Shown: positions 1 to 9,836 of the stretch, piece after piece
How positions within the stretch are numbered: position 1 is the stretch's first letter
Layout of the letters: each line of letters begins with the position of its first letter
Origin: Methyloprofundus sp.
Lineage (GTDB): Bacteria > Pseudomonadota > Gammaproteobacteria > Methylococcales > Methylomonadaceae
DNA length: 50,862 nucleotides
Reading direction: 5' to 3'
NCBI GenBank assembly: GCA_014859465.1
Contig: JACUUF010000013.1
Location: 1 to 50,862, forward strand
Notes under the pieces: model-generated
The model's database searches: none
The model's input: only the letters and a program-made list of their open reading frames with translations
What the model was told of the DNA's origin: nothing
Program-made: the position numbers and the translations under genes

Positions 1-44
1 AATGTCGTAACTTCAATTATATTGAAAATCACAGATTTCACCCA

Positions 45-1352
45 CTACCCAAAAAGGCTATCGAGTAGGGTAAAGGTTTTATGGTGCGAGCCAACGAGTT
101 CTTTGATTTTCTCTGCATCAGAAAATTCATCATTGGCTGGAATGCGGCCTAAAATCAGGCAGGTATTCCAGAATTCTTTAAATAGTGCTTTGTGCGCTAC
201 ATAAACTAACTCAAACTTTTCTTTGCTACTCGTTGGACGTGTGGTGATTTGTTTCCAGTTATGGTGACGCTTTTGCCTATCTGCTAAAAATAATTGTTCT
301 TCTAGCTTGTCTTTAAAAACAAAGAAAATACCAGGGCCAACGGCAATGGCATTTTCATCGAGTGTATTTTCAATAAAGCCTTGTAATTCAGATTGTGAAA
401 AATATTTTTGAAAGGTGTTGAGTGAGGTAATCACGCCATCTTTATAGGGTGTGAATTTTTGGATATGCGCTTCACCAGCAATCATGGCCGATACGACTAA
501 GAGCTTCTGGGTAAGTTCAAATGCAAGATGAACGGCCTCAATACGCTCTTCACGATCTTCAATCACATTAATCACAAAGCCGATATTTACTAAATCACAA
601 GGAAAGCGATCAACTTCAGGGCGGTGCGTAGGGTCCCAGCCAGCGGCATCAATGCCGTGCGCTTCGAGTTCTTTTAAATCATCGCCTAAGCCGCAGCCAT
701 AATCGAAAACCGTATATTCACCGTTCAAGTAATTATGTTTGGCTAAAGCTTTCATGGGGGAAGACAATGATTGTCGCTGTATAGCTGTTTTATGACGGTC
801 AATTTTATTGTCTGGCGTTGCTGCGTTTATCACGGAACTTAATCTAAATAAGCGGCCATCAACTAACTCATAGCCATGTTGATGAATCACGCGCTCCCAG
901 GATTTCTTAAAACCGATAATACGACTGTTCTCATAGAGTCCAGCCGCTTCGCCTTCTTCGGTAATACTAACAAACTCAGCATAATATTCATCATCATTAC
1001 TGATAAATAACTCTTTACGATGCAATATTGGCGTATTTTCAGTGGCCGTGTAGTTTGCAACTTTCTGTGTTTTATTGTCTAAATCAACGGTGATACTATT
1101 GTGTAAAGCAGGGTAGGGGTCTTCGTAAAACTGAGGATAATTCAGGTAAGAAAGCCGAAATTGTTGGGTATGTAGCTTAATAATATTCCAATCGCTGGCA
1201 GGTATTTTCAGTGCATTAGCAATTAAAATAATAAAGTCTTTTAATTCAGAAGGTATTTCATGAAAGGCACTGATATGCAAATAGCGGGCATTGCCGACTA
1301 ATTTACCAAGCTTAACCGACTTAATCAGTTGATTGAATTGTACTGCGTCCAT
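45..1352 (-). CDS. DNA phosphorothioation-associated putative methyltransferase
   Basis: A 435-residue protein with an N-terminal region of unknown fold and a Rossmann methyltransferase core. SAM-binding motif I is visible at about residues 215-225 (VFDYGCGLGDD), with an acidic residue (D240) after the next strand. Two further blocks, around residues 111-117 (HRKELFI) and 187-205 (RHKTAIQRQSLSSPMKAL), match my recollection of the family called DNA phosphorothioation-associated putative methyltransferase, which travels with dnd sulfur-modification genes. Substrate and reaction are not known to me. The ATG lies 5 bases behind the stop of the upstream M15-like gene, so the two are probably co-transcribed. 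No dndABCDE gene is visible, but the gene ends only 44 bases from the window edge. The family call rests on motif memory, not on a search. Confidence 0.75.
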   Translation of the reverse strand: MDAVQFNQLIKSVKLGKLVGNARYLHISAFHEIPSELKDFIILIANALKIPASDWNIIKLHTQQFRLSYLNYPQFYEDPYPALHNSITVDLDNKTQKVANYTATENTPILHRKELFISNDDEYYAEFVSITEEGEAAGLYENSRIIGFKKSWERVIHQHGYELVDGRLFRLSSVINAATPDNKIDRHKTAIQRQSLSSPMKALAKHNYLNGEYTVFDYGCGLGDDLKELEAHGIDAAGWDPTHRPEVDRFPCDLVNIGFVINVIEDREERIEAVHLAFELTQKLLVVSAMIAGEAHIQKFTPYKDGVITSLNTFQKYFSQSELQGFIENTLDENAIAVGPGIFFVFKDKLEEQLFLADRQKRHHNWKQITTRPTSSKEKFELVYVAHKALFKEFWNTCLILGRIPANDEFSDAEKIKELVGSHHKTFTLLDSLFG

Positions 1353-1357
1353 AAAGC

Positions 1358-1957
1358 TTACTCTTTAAGCAAAAATTGCTCTTTCTTGATGTTTTTCGGT
1401 ATGCGCCGCTCTGTTATTGCCTGCTCTAAAAGGGTAATAGCATAACTGTTTTCAGGGGCAATACTGATATGAATCGGCCTATTTTTACCGTAAAAATACA
1501 GCCGGTCAAATGACAGGTGAGACACGATCCATTTAGCGACAGTTAAAGAGTCGGTATTGAGCGCATAAAAATCACAAGCAAATCCATCACGCTTACAAAT
1601 ACGATTGTTTTTTGAGTTAACTTCATAGCCAGCATGCTGATCTAGTTGTGGCGCTATTCCAGGCGAAGAGCGTTTCTTAATCTGAAGTAATAAATCATTG
1701 GAGCAGAGTCCGTAAGTCAGTTTTATCTCACCAAATTGCTCGACGACAGGATCTAAAATTCTAGTTGCTATATGTTCAATAGCCTCTATCGTCCTTGAGT
1801 CTTGAGGTAGATTGGCAAGCTGAATTGCTCTTTGAGTTTCACCGCAGCTTATAAAATCATTGTATTGAAAGTATTTGCTACAGCGCTCTTGTGGTGAAAT
1901 TATATGCATTGCATTAGGGAGATTAAGTGCTCTTAGCGAGGAAGTTTGAAAGTACAA
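1358..1957 (-). CDS. M15-peptidase-like hypothetical protein paired with the methyltransferase
   Basis: A 199-residue soluble protein with no signal peptide. Residues 104-108 (QLDQH), 124-130 (DGFACDF) and 151-166 (DRLYFYGKNRPIHISI) resemble the H...D...H zinc-ligand pattern of M15-type D-Ala-D-Ala carboxypeptidases, with H108, D129 and H163 as candidate ligands. The H-to-D spacing (21 residues) is longer than the classical spacing, so activity is uncertain. It may be a protein-fold relative acting on something other than peptidoglycan. The start is unclear: a TTG at 1955-1957 keeps the N-terminal sequence I remember for such proteins, while an in-frame ATG at 1907-1909 gives a shorter protein. 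Neither has a convincing ribosome binding site. It is the first gene of a two-gene minus-strand unit with the putative methyltransferase. Confidence 0.55.
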   Translation of the reverse strand: MYFQTSSLRALNLPNAMHIISPQERCSKYFQYNDFISCGETQRAIQLANLPQDSRTIEAIEHIATRILDPVVEQFGEIKLTYGLCSNDLLLQIKKRSSPGIAPQLDQHAGYEVNSKNNRICKRDGFACDFYALNTDSLTVAKWIVSHLSFDRLYFYGKNRPIHISIAPENSYAITLLEQAITERRIPKNIKKEQFLLKE

Positions 1958-1993
1958 AAATAAACATTAATCAATCTTCCTTGCTGGTTTAAA

Positions 1994-2114
1994 CCTCGGC
2001 CTTTTTTAGGCCGAAAGGAGCGCCCCGCAACAAGCGAAGCGATGTTGCTTTATCGGGCATTGGGAAGGGGATGCATATCCCTTCTCAATCATTTGCCACA
2101 TCCCAACGGGATGT
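1994..2114. repeat. cluster of four hairpins in the gloB / M15-like intergenic region
   Basis: Four consecutive inverted repeats are visible. The first has stems CGGCCT 1997-2002 / AGGCCG 2008-2013. The second pairs GCAACA 2027-2032 with TGTTGC 2043-2048. The third pairs GGGAT 2068-2072 with ATCCC 2077-2081. The fourth pairs ACATCCC 2098-2104 with GGGATGT 2108-2114. The block is more GC-rich than its surroundings and contains no ORF. It could be a gloB terminator region, a REP/BIME-like interspersed repeat or a structured RNA. The sequence alone does not decide, and I see no second copy in this window. Confidence 0.6.
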
Positions 2115-2130
2115 TTCCTTATTGCTTGAA

Positions 2131-2895
2131 CTAAAATCGGTTTTTTCGCTCGCGCAGTTCGGTAAATATGGCTAATTCGGATGCGCCTTGCATAGCTAGT
2201 ACCTTTTGTATTTCTAGGCTATTAGTCCTCAAAAAAGGATTGGTTGCTAGCTCTTGATTCAATGTGGTGGGTACTGTGGCTTGCTGATTTGCTCGGAGTT
2301 GTTTGACGCGTGCAATCGTTGTTAATAAATCTTTGTTTTCAGGCTCAACGGATAAGGCGAATTGCGCATTAGCCTCGGTATATTCATGAGCGCAATAAAT
2401 TTTGGTATCTAAAGGTAAGGCTGTGAATTTCTTTAATGATTGTTGCATTTGCTCGGCGGTTCCTTCAAATAAACGTCCACAGCCCATAGCAAATAAAGTA
2501 TCTCCGCAAAATAAGGCGTGGGCATCTGGGCTATAAAAAGCAATATGACCCGTGGTATGGCCTGTGCAGCTAATGACTTGAATTGTATAGGAACCAAGTT
2601 TTAGCGTGTCGCCTTCACTCACTTTTTGGTCTATTCCTGGAATACGTTGCATATCATTTACTGAGCCTATAATTTGGCAGTTTGTGTGTTGCTTTAGCGT
2701 TAAATTTCCTCCTACATGATCTGCGTGATGGTGCGTATTTAAGATATAAGTTAAATTCCAGTCTTTTTGTTTGAGTGTATCGAGCACAGGTTGAGCGACT
2801 GCGGGGTCGACTACAGCAGTTTCTCTTGAATCAGTATCGTGTAGCAGGTAAATATAATTATCGTTTAGGGCGGGAATTTGTTGTATTTGTAGCAT
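2131..2895 (-). CDS. gloB: hydroxyacylglutathione hydrolase (glyoxalase II)
   Basis: A 254-residue metallo-beta-lactamase-fold enzyme that hydrolyses S-D-lactoylglutathione to D-lactate and glutathione, the second step of methylglyoxal detoxification in the cytoplasm. The binuclear metal motif THHHADH is at residues 54-60. Further expected ligands are visible in the CTGHTTGH block, the FCGDTLF block and CAHEYT. The length matches the family. It is a single minus-strand gene between the degQ terminator and the hairpin cluster, so it is probably transcribed on its own. Confidence 0.96.
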   Translation of the reverse strand: MLQIQQIPALNDNYIYLLHDTDSRETAVVDPAVAQPVLDTLKQKDWNLTYILNTHHHADHVGGNLTLKQHTNCQIIGSVNDMQRIPGIDQKVSEGDTLKLGSYTIQVISCTGHTTGHIAFYSPDAHALFCGDTLFAMGCGRLFEGTAEQMQQSLKKFTALPLDTKIYCAHEYTEANAQFALSVEPENKDLLTTIARVKQLRANQQATVPTTLNQELATNPFLRTNSLEIQKVLAMQGASELAIFTELRERKNRF

Positions 2896-2920
2896 AAGAA
2901 AATACCTTGAAAAATACTAT

Positions 2921-2964
2921 ATCGGTTACGCTTATCTGTATTATGCCAGAGCAGCGTAACCGAT
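2921..2964 (-). terminator. intrinsic terminator of the HtrA protease gene
   Basis: A perfect 11-bp inverted repeat (ATCGGTTACGC 2921-2931 with GCGTAACCGAT 2954-2964) with a 22-nt loop lies 19 bases after the stop of the minus-strand protease gene. Read on the minus strand, the stem is followed by a T-rich tract (TAGTATTTTT). Confidence 0.75.
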
Positions 2965-2982
2965 TTGAAGTAGGAGCTTTGC

Positions 2983-4362
2983 TTATTTAATCACAAAATA
3001 TAAGAAACTCTGGCCGCGCTGCAAGTGAATTAATAACTGTTTACTTGATAGGCTAGCTGCCTTGTTCAAATCTTTTAGTGTTTTCACTTTCATTTTATTG
3101 ACCGCTAAAATAATATCCCCCTCCATTAAACCAACTTGTGCCGCCGGACTATTTGCTTGTAGGTCAGTAATTAATAGACCTTCAGTTGCGCCTTGGTAAG
3201 GCTGGGTAATCGTTAGTTCTTTTAACGTAGCGCCTTTTAATAGGGGCATATTCGTAGAAGAAGTCGCTAATTGTCCCGATGCTGTACTACCAATGTTAGT
3301 GGTTAGGGTTATGGCTTGTTTATTGCGCACTAAGTCAATTTGTACTTTTTCCCCGACGCGTTTTAGGCCAATAGTAGTACGTAATGCACTAGAACCGGTG
3401 ATTTTTTTGCCATTAATAGCGGTAATGACATCACCCGCTTTAATGCCGGCCTTATCTGCTGCGCTATCTGGCGTAACGCGCGAGACTAGGGCGCCATGAG
3501 TGCCTGATAAATCCATCGCTTCAGCAAGATCAGGGGTTAAATCTTGAATTTGTACACCTAAAAGGCCGCGTTTAATTTCACCATGATCCAATAATTGATC
3601 CATGATTTTTTTGGCCATATTAATAGGAATAGCGAAGCCAATACCGACATTGCCGCCTGAAGGTGCAACAATGGCTGAGTTAATGCCAATTAAATGACCA
3701 CGTAAATCAATTAAAGCACCACCTGAGTTGCCAGGATTAATTGAGGCATCGGTTTGGATGAAGTTTTCATAGCCTTCAATACCCAAATCGGTGCGTCCCA
3801 TGGCGCTAACCATCCCAGAAGTAACGGTTTGGCTTAGGCCAAATGGGTTACCGATAGCGACTACAAAATCACCTACTTGTAAATTATCGGAATCACCCAA
3901 AGCTATTTCCGTCAGGTCTTTGCTATCGACTTGTAATACGGCAATATCGGTTTCTGGATCGGTACCGATAAGTTTGGCCTTTAATTTTTGCTTGTTGGTT
4001 AAAGTCACAAAAATCGTATCAGCATTCGCAATAACATGATTGTTAGTCATGATGTAGCCTTTTTTGGCATCAATAATAACGCCGGATCCTATGCCTTGTG
4101 TTTGTCGTTCTGTTGGCATTTGCGGGGCAAAACGTCGGAAAAATGGATCATTCATCAGCGGGTTTTGTTTGAGGCTAATGGTTCCCTGCGTAGAAATATT
4201 TACCACGCTAGGCAAGACCTTTTTTAGCATCGGTGCAAGCGTCGGGATTGGCTGGTCTGGCGATAAGTTATAGCTGCCATTTGGCGAGTCGCTGAAAGCT
4301 GAGACAGGGCTACTTATGATGGCCATGGCTAGAGTTAAACCTAATAAAAGCTGTTTGTTCAT
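2983..4362 (-). CDS. degQ: Do/HtrA-family periplasmic serine endoprotease (DegQ/DegP type)
   Basis: A 459-residue exported protease for quality control of misfolded envelope proteins. A Sec signal peptide ends near residue 22 (SPVSA). The trypsin-like domain carries the catalytic triad H109 (TNNHVI), D139 (PETDIAV) and S213 (GNSGGA). Two PDZ domains follow, at about 260-355 and 380-455; the first begins after the RGLLGVQI block. The loop before the triad histidine is short, without the long Q-rich insertion of DegP, which favours DegQ, but separating the two by motif is not safe. It stands alone, with its own terminator downstream and an AT-rich leader upstream. Behind that leader lies the remains of an unrelated lipoprotein gene. 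Confidence 0.93.
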   Translation of the reverse strand: MNKQLLLGLTLAMAIISSPVSAFSDSPNGSYNLSPDQPIPTLAPMLKKVLPSVVNISTQGTISLKQNPLMNDPFFRRFAPQMPTERQTQGIGSGVIIDAKKGYIMTNNHVIANADTIFVTLTNKQKLKAKLIGTDPETDIAVLQVDSKDLTEIALGDSDNLQVGDFVVAIGNPFGLSQTVTSGMVSAMGRTDLGIEGYENFIQTDASINPGNSGGALIDLRGHLIGINSAIVAPSGGNVGIGFAIPINMAKKIMDQLLDHGEIKRGLLGVQIQDLTPDLAEAMDLSGTHGALVSRVTPDSAADKAGIKAGDVITAINGKKITGSSALRTTIGLKRVGEKVQIDLVRNKQAITLTTNIGSTASGQLATSSTNMPLLKGATLKELTITQPYQGATEGLLITDLQANSPAAQVGLMEGDIILAVNKMKVKTLKDLNKAASLSSKQLLIHLQRGQSFLYFVIK

Positions 4363-4498
4363 GTTGATAGCACCTTTGTGGTGAATGTGAAAATTAAAAA
4401 AGCATAAATCTATTCGTCATACGTACCGACAGAATATTAAAAATAACATGGGGGTAGGTCAAGTCATATGCAAATGTTATTTTGCTAATTAACTGATG

Positions 4499-4981
4499 CT
4501 ACCCAGCCTTATATTTATGCAGCTCTGCATAAGCTTGCTGAGTTGCCTTGATGTACAGCTTTGCTCGCATGTGAAGCCATTGCTACTCATTAAGTGGTTT
4601 GCATAAAAGTCTAATTTTTCTCTGTCCATACAGAAATCATACTGCTTTTTCAGTTTTGGTGCGTAACATCAGTTAGGATAACAAAACCCTCATGATGAGT
4701 AATATCGGCTAGTGCTAGTTCATTGTTTGCAGTAATTTTTTCGGCTTTATTAAGATGCATAATTGAAATGCTACCTTTGGCGGAGAAAAATTCTTTTTTT
4801 GCCGGATCAAACTAGAAATGTTCGCCTTCATTGGCAATTAGTGCAATATGCCCTTGTTTGGCGAAGACGATAGCATCGGAGTTGTAGCCAAGTGGTGCAG
4901 TGGCCATTTTGTTGGAGAGCTTGCTACGCAGGCAGATAATAGTGCTGATAAAATAATGAGATAGATAAATGACTTAGACAA
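4499..4981 (-). pseudogene. decayed lipoprotein gene with frameshifts and an in-frame stop
   Basis: On the minus strand, a TTG at 4979-4981 opens a lipoprotein signal peptide (SKSFIYLIILSALLSAC, lipobox LLSAC). That frame is lost at the A-run 4907-4910. The body continues in another frame (MATAPLGYNSDAIVFAKQ onwards, from 4907). It meets a TAG at 4812-4814, then carries on with 53 coherent residues to a TGA at 4650-4652. Further protein-like pieces (KQYDFCMDREKLDFYANHL, later YIKATQQAYAELHKYKAG) appear in other frames and end at a TAG at 4499-4501. The reconstructed product is a lipoprotein of about 155 residues that I do not recognise. At least one frameshift plus one nonsense codon, and probably two more frameshifts, argue for decay. 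This accounts for most of the 800-base space between degQ and gatB. Confidence 0.72.
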
Positions 4982-5071
4982 GAGAGTTTCCAAAAGACTG
5001 AGTGAGCTGGAAATAAGGTCTATTATAATAGTTGTCTGTCTGAGCGTAGATGAGTTTATAGCAAGCAGTAG

Positions 5072-5115
5072 AAAAAAGGCACAGATAAGGCAGTTGTCTT
5101 CTGCTTTCTCTGTGC
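5072..5115 (-). terminator. terminator of gatCAB
   Basis: The stem GCACAGA 5079-5085 / TCTGTGC 5109-5115, with further inner pairing (GGCAG/CTGC), lies on the minus strand 46 bases after the gatB stop. A run of six T on that strand (A-run 5072-5077 on plus) follows it. The inner stem has two mismatches. Confidence 0.7.
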
Positions 5116-5161
5116 TCTGTGTGGTTATAAACTTGTCCTGATTAAAGCTAGCAGTTGCAAA

Positions 5162-6595
5162 TTAGCGCTTCAATTTATTTTGCAAAATCTTATTTACTTC
5201 GCCTGGATTAGCCTTGCCTTGTGATTCTTTCATGGTTTGGCCAACAAAAAAGCCAAAAACTTTATCTTTACCACTAAGGTATTGCTCTACTTGGCCTGGA
5301 TTGTCAGCAATTATTTTATCGATAATCGCTTCGATAGCACCGCTATCAGTAATTTGCTTTAGACCTTGAGACTCAATGATTGTATCCGCACTATCTGCGC
5401 TATTAAGCATAGCTTCAAAGACTTGTTTGGCAATTTTTCCGGAAATAGTGTTATCGGCAATGCGTTGCAATAAGCCGGCTAGTCGTTCATAAGAAATAGG
5501 CGACTGATTAATATCTAAGCTTTGCTTATTTAGTGCGCCCAATAAATCTCCGATTACCCAGTTGCTGCAAGTCTTTGGGTCACAACCTGAGGCTTTAACT
5601 AAGGCTTCAAAATAATGTGCGAGTTGTTTGGCACTAGATAAAATGCCTGCTGTTTCGGCATCTAATTGATACTCGGCAATAAAGCGTTGTCTTTTGGCCT
5701 GAGGTAATTCAGGTAAATCAGCCTTAACTTGCGCGCGTAACTCATCACTGATAAATACAGGCAATAAATCTGGATCAGGAAAGTAGCGGTAATCATTGGC
5801 TTCTTCTTTGCTGCGCATGGAGCGAGTTTCATTTTTGTCGGCATCATACAAGCGGGTTTCTTGAATTATTTTGCCGCCGTTTTCAATGATTTCGATTTGT
5901 CGTTCAACCTCGATATTGATCGCTTTTTCAACAAACTTGAAAGAATTGATGTTTTTCAATTCAGTCCGGGTACCAAATGCAATTTGGCCTTTAGGGCGTA
6001 CAGAGACGTTCGCATCACAGCGGAATGAGCCTTCCTGCATATTGCCGTCGCTAATATCTAAGTATTGTACGAGTTCGTGAATCTTGCGCATATAGGCGAT
6101 AGCTTCTTTTGCTGAACGCATATCCGGCTCAGAAACGATTTCTAGCAAAGGCGTGCCTGCGCGGTTTAAATCAATCCCTGTTAAGCCATGAAAATCAGCG
6201 TGTAGTGATTTCCCTGCATCTTCTTCTAAATGGGCGCGAGTAACGCCGATGCGTTTAGTGACACCATCGACTTCAATATCCATATGGCCGATGCCGACGA
6301 TAGGGTGGTCCATTTGGCTGATTTGATAGCCTTTAGGCGAATCGGGGTAGAAATAGTTTTTTCTGGCAAAAACGGATATATCGGCAATCTCTGCTTCAAT
6401 CGCCAGTCCGAATTTAACCGCCATGCGTACGACATCTTCATTTAGTACTGGCAATACACCGGGTAAGCCTAAATCAACGGCACAGGCTTGGGTATTTGGC
6501 TCGGCCCCATAAGCAGTAGCCGCACCGGAAAATATTTTTGATTTTGTTGCCAGTTGGGTGTGTATTTCTAACCCAATAACAGTTTCCCATTGCAT
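5162..6595 (-). CDS. gatB: Asp-tRNA(Asn)/Glu-tRNA(Gln) amidotransferase subunit B
   Basis: A 477-residue subunit of the GatCAB transamidosome that converts mischarged Glu-tRNA(Gln) and/or Asp-tRNA(Asn) to the cognate amide using ammonia delivered from GatA. The N-terminal cradle domain starts with [10 protein letters not shown] and contains the [14 protein letters not shown] block that phosphorylates and positions the substrate. The C-terminal part from about residue 330 is the helical YqeY-like tRNA-binding tail, ending LQNKLKR. Length is normal. It is the last gene of gatC-gatA-gatB, 10 bases after gatA, and is followed by a terminator. Confidence 0.97.
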   Translation of the reverse strand: MQWETVIGLEIHTQLATKSKIFSGAATAYGAEPNTQACAVDLGLPGVLPVLNEDVVRMAVKFGLAIEAEIADISVFARKNYFYPDSPKGYQISQMDHPIVGIGHMDIEVDGVTKRIGVTRAHLEEDAGKSLHADFHGLTGIDLNRAGTPLLEIVSEPDMRSAKEAIAYMRKIHELVQYLDISDGNMQEGSFRCDANVSVRPKGQIAFGTRTELKNINSFKFVEKAINIEVERQIEIIENGGKIIQETRLYDADKNETRSMRSKEEANDYRYFPDPDLLPVFISDELRAQVKADLPELPQAKRQRFIAEYQLDAETAGILSSAKQLAHYFEALVKASGCDPKTCSNWVIGDLLGALNKQSLDINQSPISYERLAGLLQRIADNTISGKIAKQVFEAMLNSADSADTIIESQGLKQITDSGAIEAIIDKIIADNPGQVEQYLSGKDKVFGFFVGQTMKESQGKANPGEVNKILQNKLKR

Positions 6596-6605
6596 AGTAA
6601 TCTCC

Positions 6606-8057
6606 TTACTCGAAACCTTTCGGTATTTGTTGATGCCAGTCGGTAACTTGTTGATATTGGTGGGCGACGTTCAGCAGTTTTGCTTCGTCAAAGTAATCGC
6701 CAATAATCTGTAAGCCTATGGGTTTATTATCAATAAATCCCGCCGGAATGGACATGGCCGGTAAGCCTGCTAGATTAATCGCAATCGTATAAATATCGGC
6801 TAGATACATTTCGATAGGATCATTAGTTTTTTCGCCTATGCCAAACGCGGGTGTAGGAGATACTGGGCCCATAATGACATCAACTTGCTCTAGCGCTTGT
6901 TTGAAATCATCACTAATTAAACGACGGATTTTTTGCGCTTTTATATAGTACGCATCGTAATAGCCTTCCGATAGGGCATACGTGCCGACTAAAATGCGAC
7001 GTTTGACTTCGGTGCCAAAAGCTTCGCCACGAGAACGTATATATAAGTCGTTTAAATCAGCAGGATTTTCACAGCGATAACCATAGCGTACGCCATCAAG
7101 ACGAGAAAGATTGGCTGAACATTCCGCGGGGGCAATCACATAATAAGCAGGAATGGCCAGTTTTAAATTAGGCATGGAAACTTCGATGATTTTTGCGCCC
7201 ATTTTTTTGTATTCATTGATAGCTGTTTCAATAGCCGCAGCCATCTGGCTGTTTAACGCTTGGTCAAAGAATTCTTTAGGCAGGCCAATTTTTAAACCCG
7301 CTAGGGAATTATTTAAGTTTGCACTGTAATCAGGTACTGCGCAATCCACGCTAGTGGAATCTTTAGCATCAAACCCGGCCATCGCTTGTAGCATGAGCGC
7401 AGCATCTTCAGCGGTTTGCGCCATGGGACCACCTTGATCTAGACTGGAAGCATAGGCAATTATGCCATAACGTGATACGCGGCCATAAGTGGGTTTTAAA
7501 CCGGTAATGCCGCAAAGCGCTGCTGGCTGACGAATAGAGCCTCCGGTATCTGTACCTGTTGCTCCAGGAATTAAACGTGCTGCAAGGGATGCTGCTGAGC
7601 CGCCAGAGGATCCTCCGGGTACGCAATTTGTTGCCCAAGGGTTTTTGACTGCACCATAGAAGCTGGTTTCATTGGATGAGCCCATGGCGAATTCATCCAT
7701 ATTCAATTTGCCCAGCGAAACGGCACCAGCGGCATTGAATTTTTCCACGACAGTGGCATTATAAGGCGAGAGGAAATTATCCAGCATTTTTGAACCGCAA
7801 CTGGTTTTAACACCTAGTGTGCAAAAAATATCCTTGTGTGCTATCGGTACCCCAGTTAAAGAGGGGGCATCGCCGGCAGCGAGCATCGCATCAGCTTGTT
7901 TGGCGGCGGCGATCGCTTGATGTTCTGTCACGGTAATAAAGCTATTTAGATCTTGGTGCTGTTTAATGCGCGCGAGATAAGTTTCGGTGAGTTCTTGGCT
8001 GGAATAGTCGCCTGCGCGTAAGCCTTTAACGAGTTGGGTAATGGTTTTAGTGTGCAT
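6606..8057 (-). CDS. gatA: Asp-tRNA(Asn)/Glu-tRNA(Gln) amidotransferase subunit A
   Basis: A 483-residue amidase-signature enzyme that releases ammonia from glutamine for the GatCAB complex. The Ser-cisSer-Lys triad is intact: K75 (AHKDIF), S150 (GGSSGGSAA) and S174 (TDTGGSIRQ). Length and motifs are standard. It sits 11 bases after gatC and 10 bases before gatB, so the three subunits are made from one message. Glutamine and/or asparagine tRNA charging in this organism probably uses the indirect route; the window does not show whether glnS or asnS also exists. Confidence 0.97.
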   Translation of the reverse strand: MHTKTITQLVKGLRAGDYSSQELTETYLARIKQHQDLNSFITVTEHQAIAAAKQADAMLAAGDAPSLTGVPIAHKDIFCTLGVKTSCGSKMLDNFLSPYNATVVEKFNAAGAVSLGKLNMDEFAMGSSNETSFYGAVKNPWATNCVPGGSSGGSAASLAARLIPGATGTDTGGSIRQPAALCGITGLKPTYGRVSRYGIIAYASSLDQGGPMAQTAEDAALMLQAMAGFDAKDSTSVDCAVPDYSANLNNSLAGLKIGLPKEFFDQALNSQMAAAIETAINEYKKMGAKIIEVSMPNLKLAIPAYYVIAPAECSANLSRLDGVRYGYRCENPADLNDLYIRSRGEAFGTEVKRRILVGTYALSEGYYDAYYIKAQKIRRLISDDFKQALEQVDVIMGPVSPTPAFGIGEKTNDPIEMYLADIYTIAINLAGLPAMSIPAGFIDNKPIGLQIIGDYFDEAKLLNVAHQYQQVTDWHQQIPKGFE

Positions 8058-8068
8058 GAGTTTTTACC

Positions 8069-8356
8069 TTATTCAATGACTTTGGGCACAAGATATAAGC
8101 CTGCTTCAACTTGCGGCGCAATGGCTTGGAAGGCTTCACGGTTGTTGGTTTCACTGACTAGGTCGGGGCGTAAGCGTTGTGTCTGATCAAGGGGATGTGC
8201 CATAGGCATAACATCATCAGTATTGACTGCGCTCATTTGAGCAACTAGCTCCAACATGCCCGTGAGGTCTTTGGCATAAGCTTCGGTGTCCTGGGCATCT
8301 ATGCCCAGACGCGCTAAATACGCAATTTTATTAACATCATCTACTGTTAACGACAT
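8069..8356 (-). CDS. gatC: Asp-tRNA(Asn)/Glu-tRNA(Gln) amidotransferase subunit C
   Basis: A 95-residue small subunit that wraps around GatA and stabilises its contact with GatB. It begins MSLTVDDVNKIAYLARL, the helical start typical of GatC, and contains the VMPMAHPLDQTQRLRPD block that threads through the complex. It is the first gene of gatCAB and is divergent from mreB. The roughly 170 bases between the two starts must hold both promoters; I could not single out a strong pair of hexamers. Confidence 0.96.
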   Translation of the reverse strand: MSLTVDDVNKIAYLARLGIDAQDTEAYAKDLTGMLELVAQMSAVNTDDVMPMAHPLDQTQRLRPDLVSETNNREAFQAIAPQVEAGLYLVPKVIE

Positions 8357-8494
8357 TTTAACTCCATTACTCGGTGGGGTTCTTAGGTAATTTAATCGTC
8401 TTGCATAGGTTGTGCTGCTGAGACTCTATAAAGGCGAATAGCGGAATATGATACTTTATATCTTGCCCAAATACCTTATTGATTGATAAAGTAG

Positions 8495-9571
<1,077 letters not shown>

Positions 9572-9836
9572 TCTTGTCTTGTTCGTTATTAAATAATCCG
9601 CATTCCAAAACTTCAATGTGGACTGCATGGATAAGCGGAGGCAGAGAGCTTGTTTTTTTTGTGCTTGAATGAGAATTCAAGATTCCTTTTAAAGTGGGAA
9701 TGCCCATTTTTATGCTTTCATGGTTATAAAATGCAGGCATAAGATTGCTTATTTAGTTAGTATTTGGTCATTGCGGCTAGTTCAATGCCATTATTTTGTT
9801 TTGTTTTAATGCTTCAGTTTCGCTAGGGTAGACACT

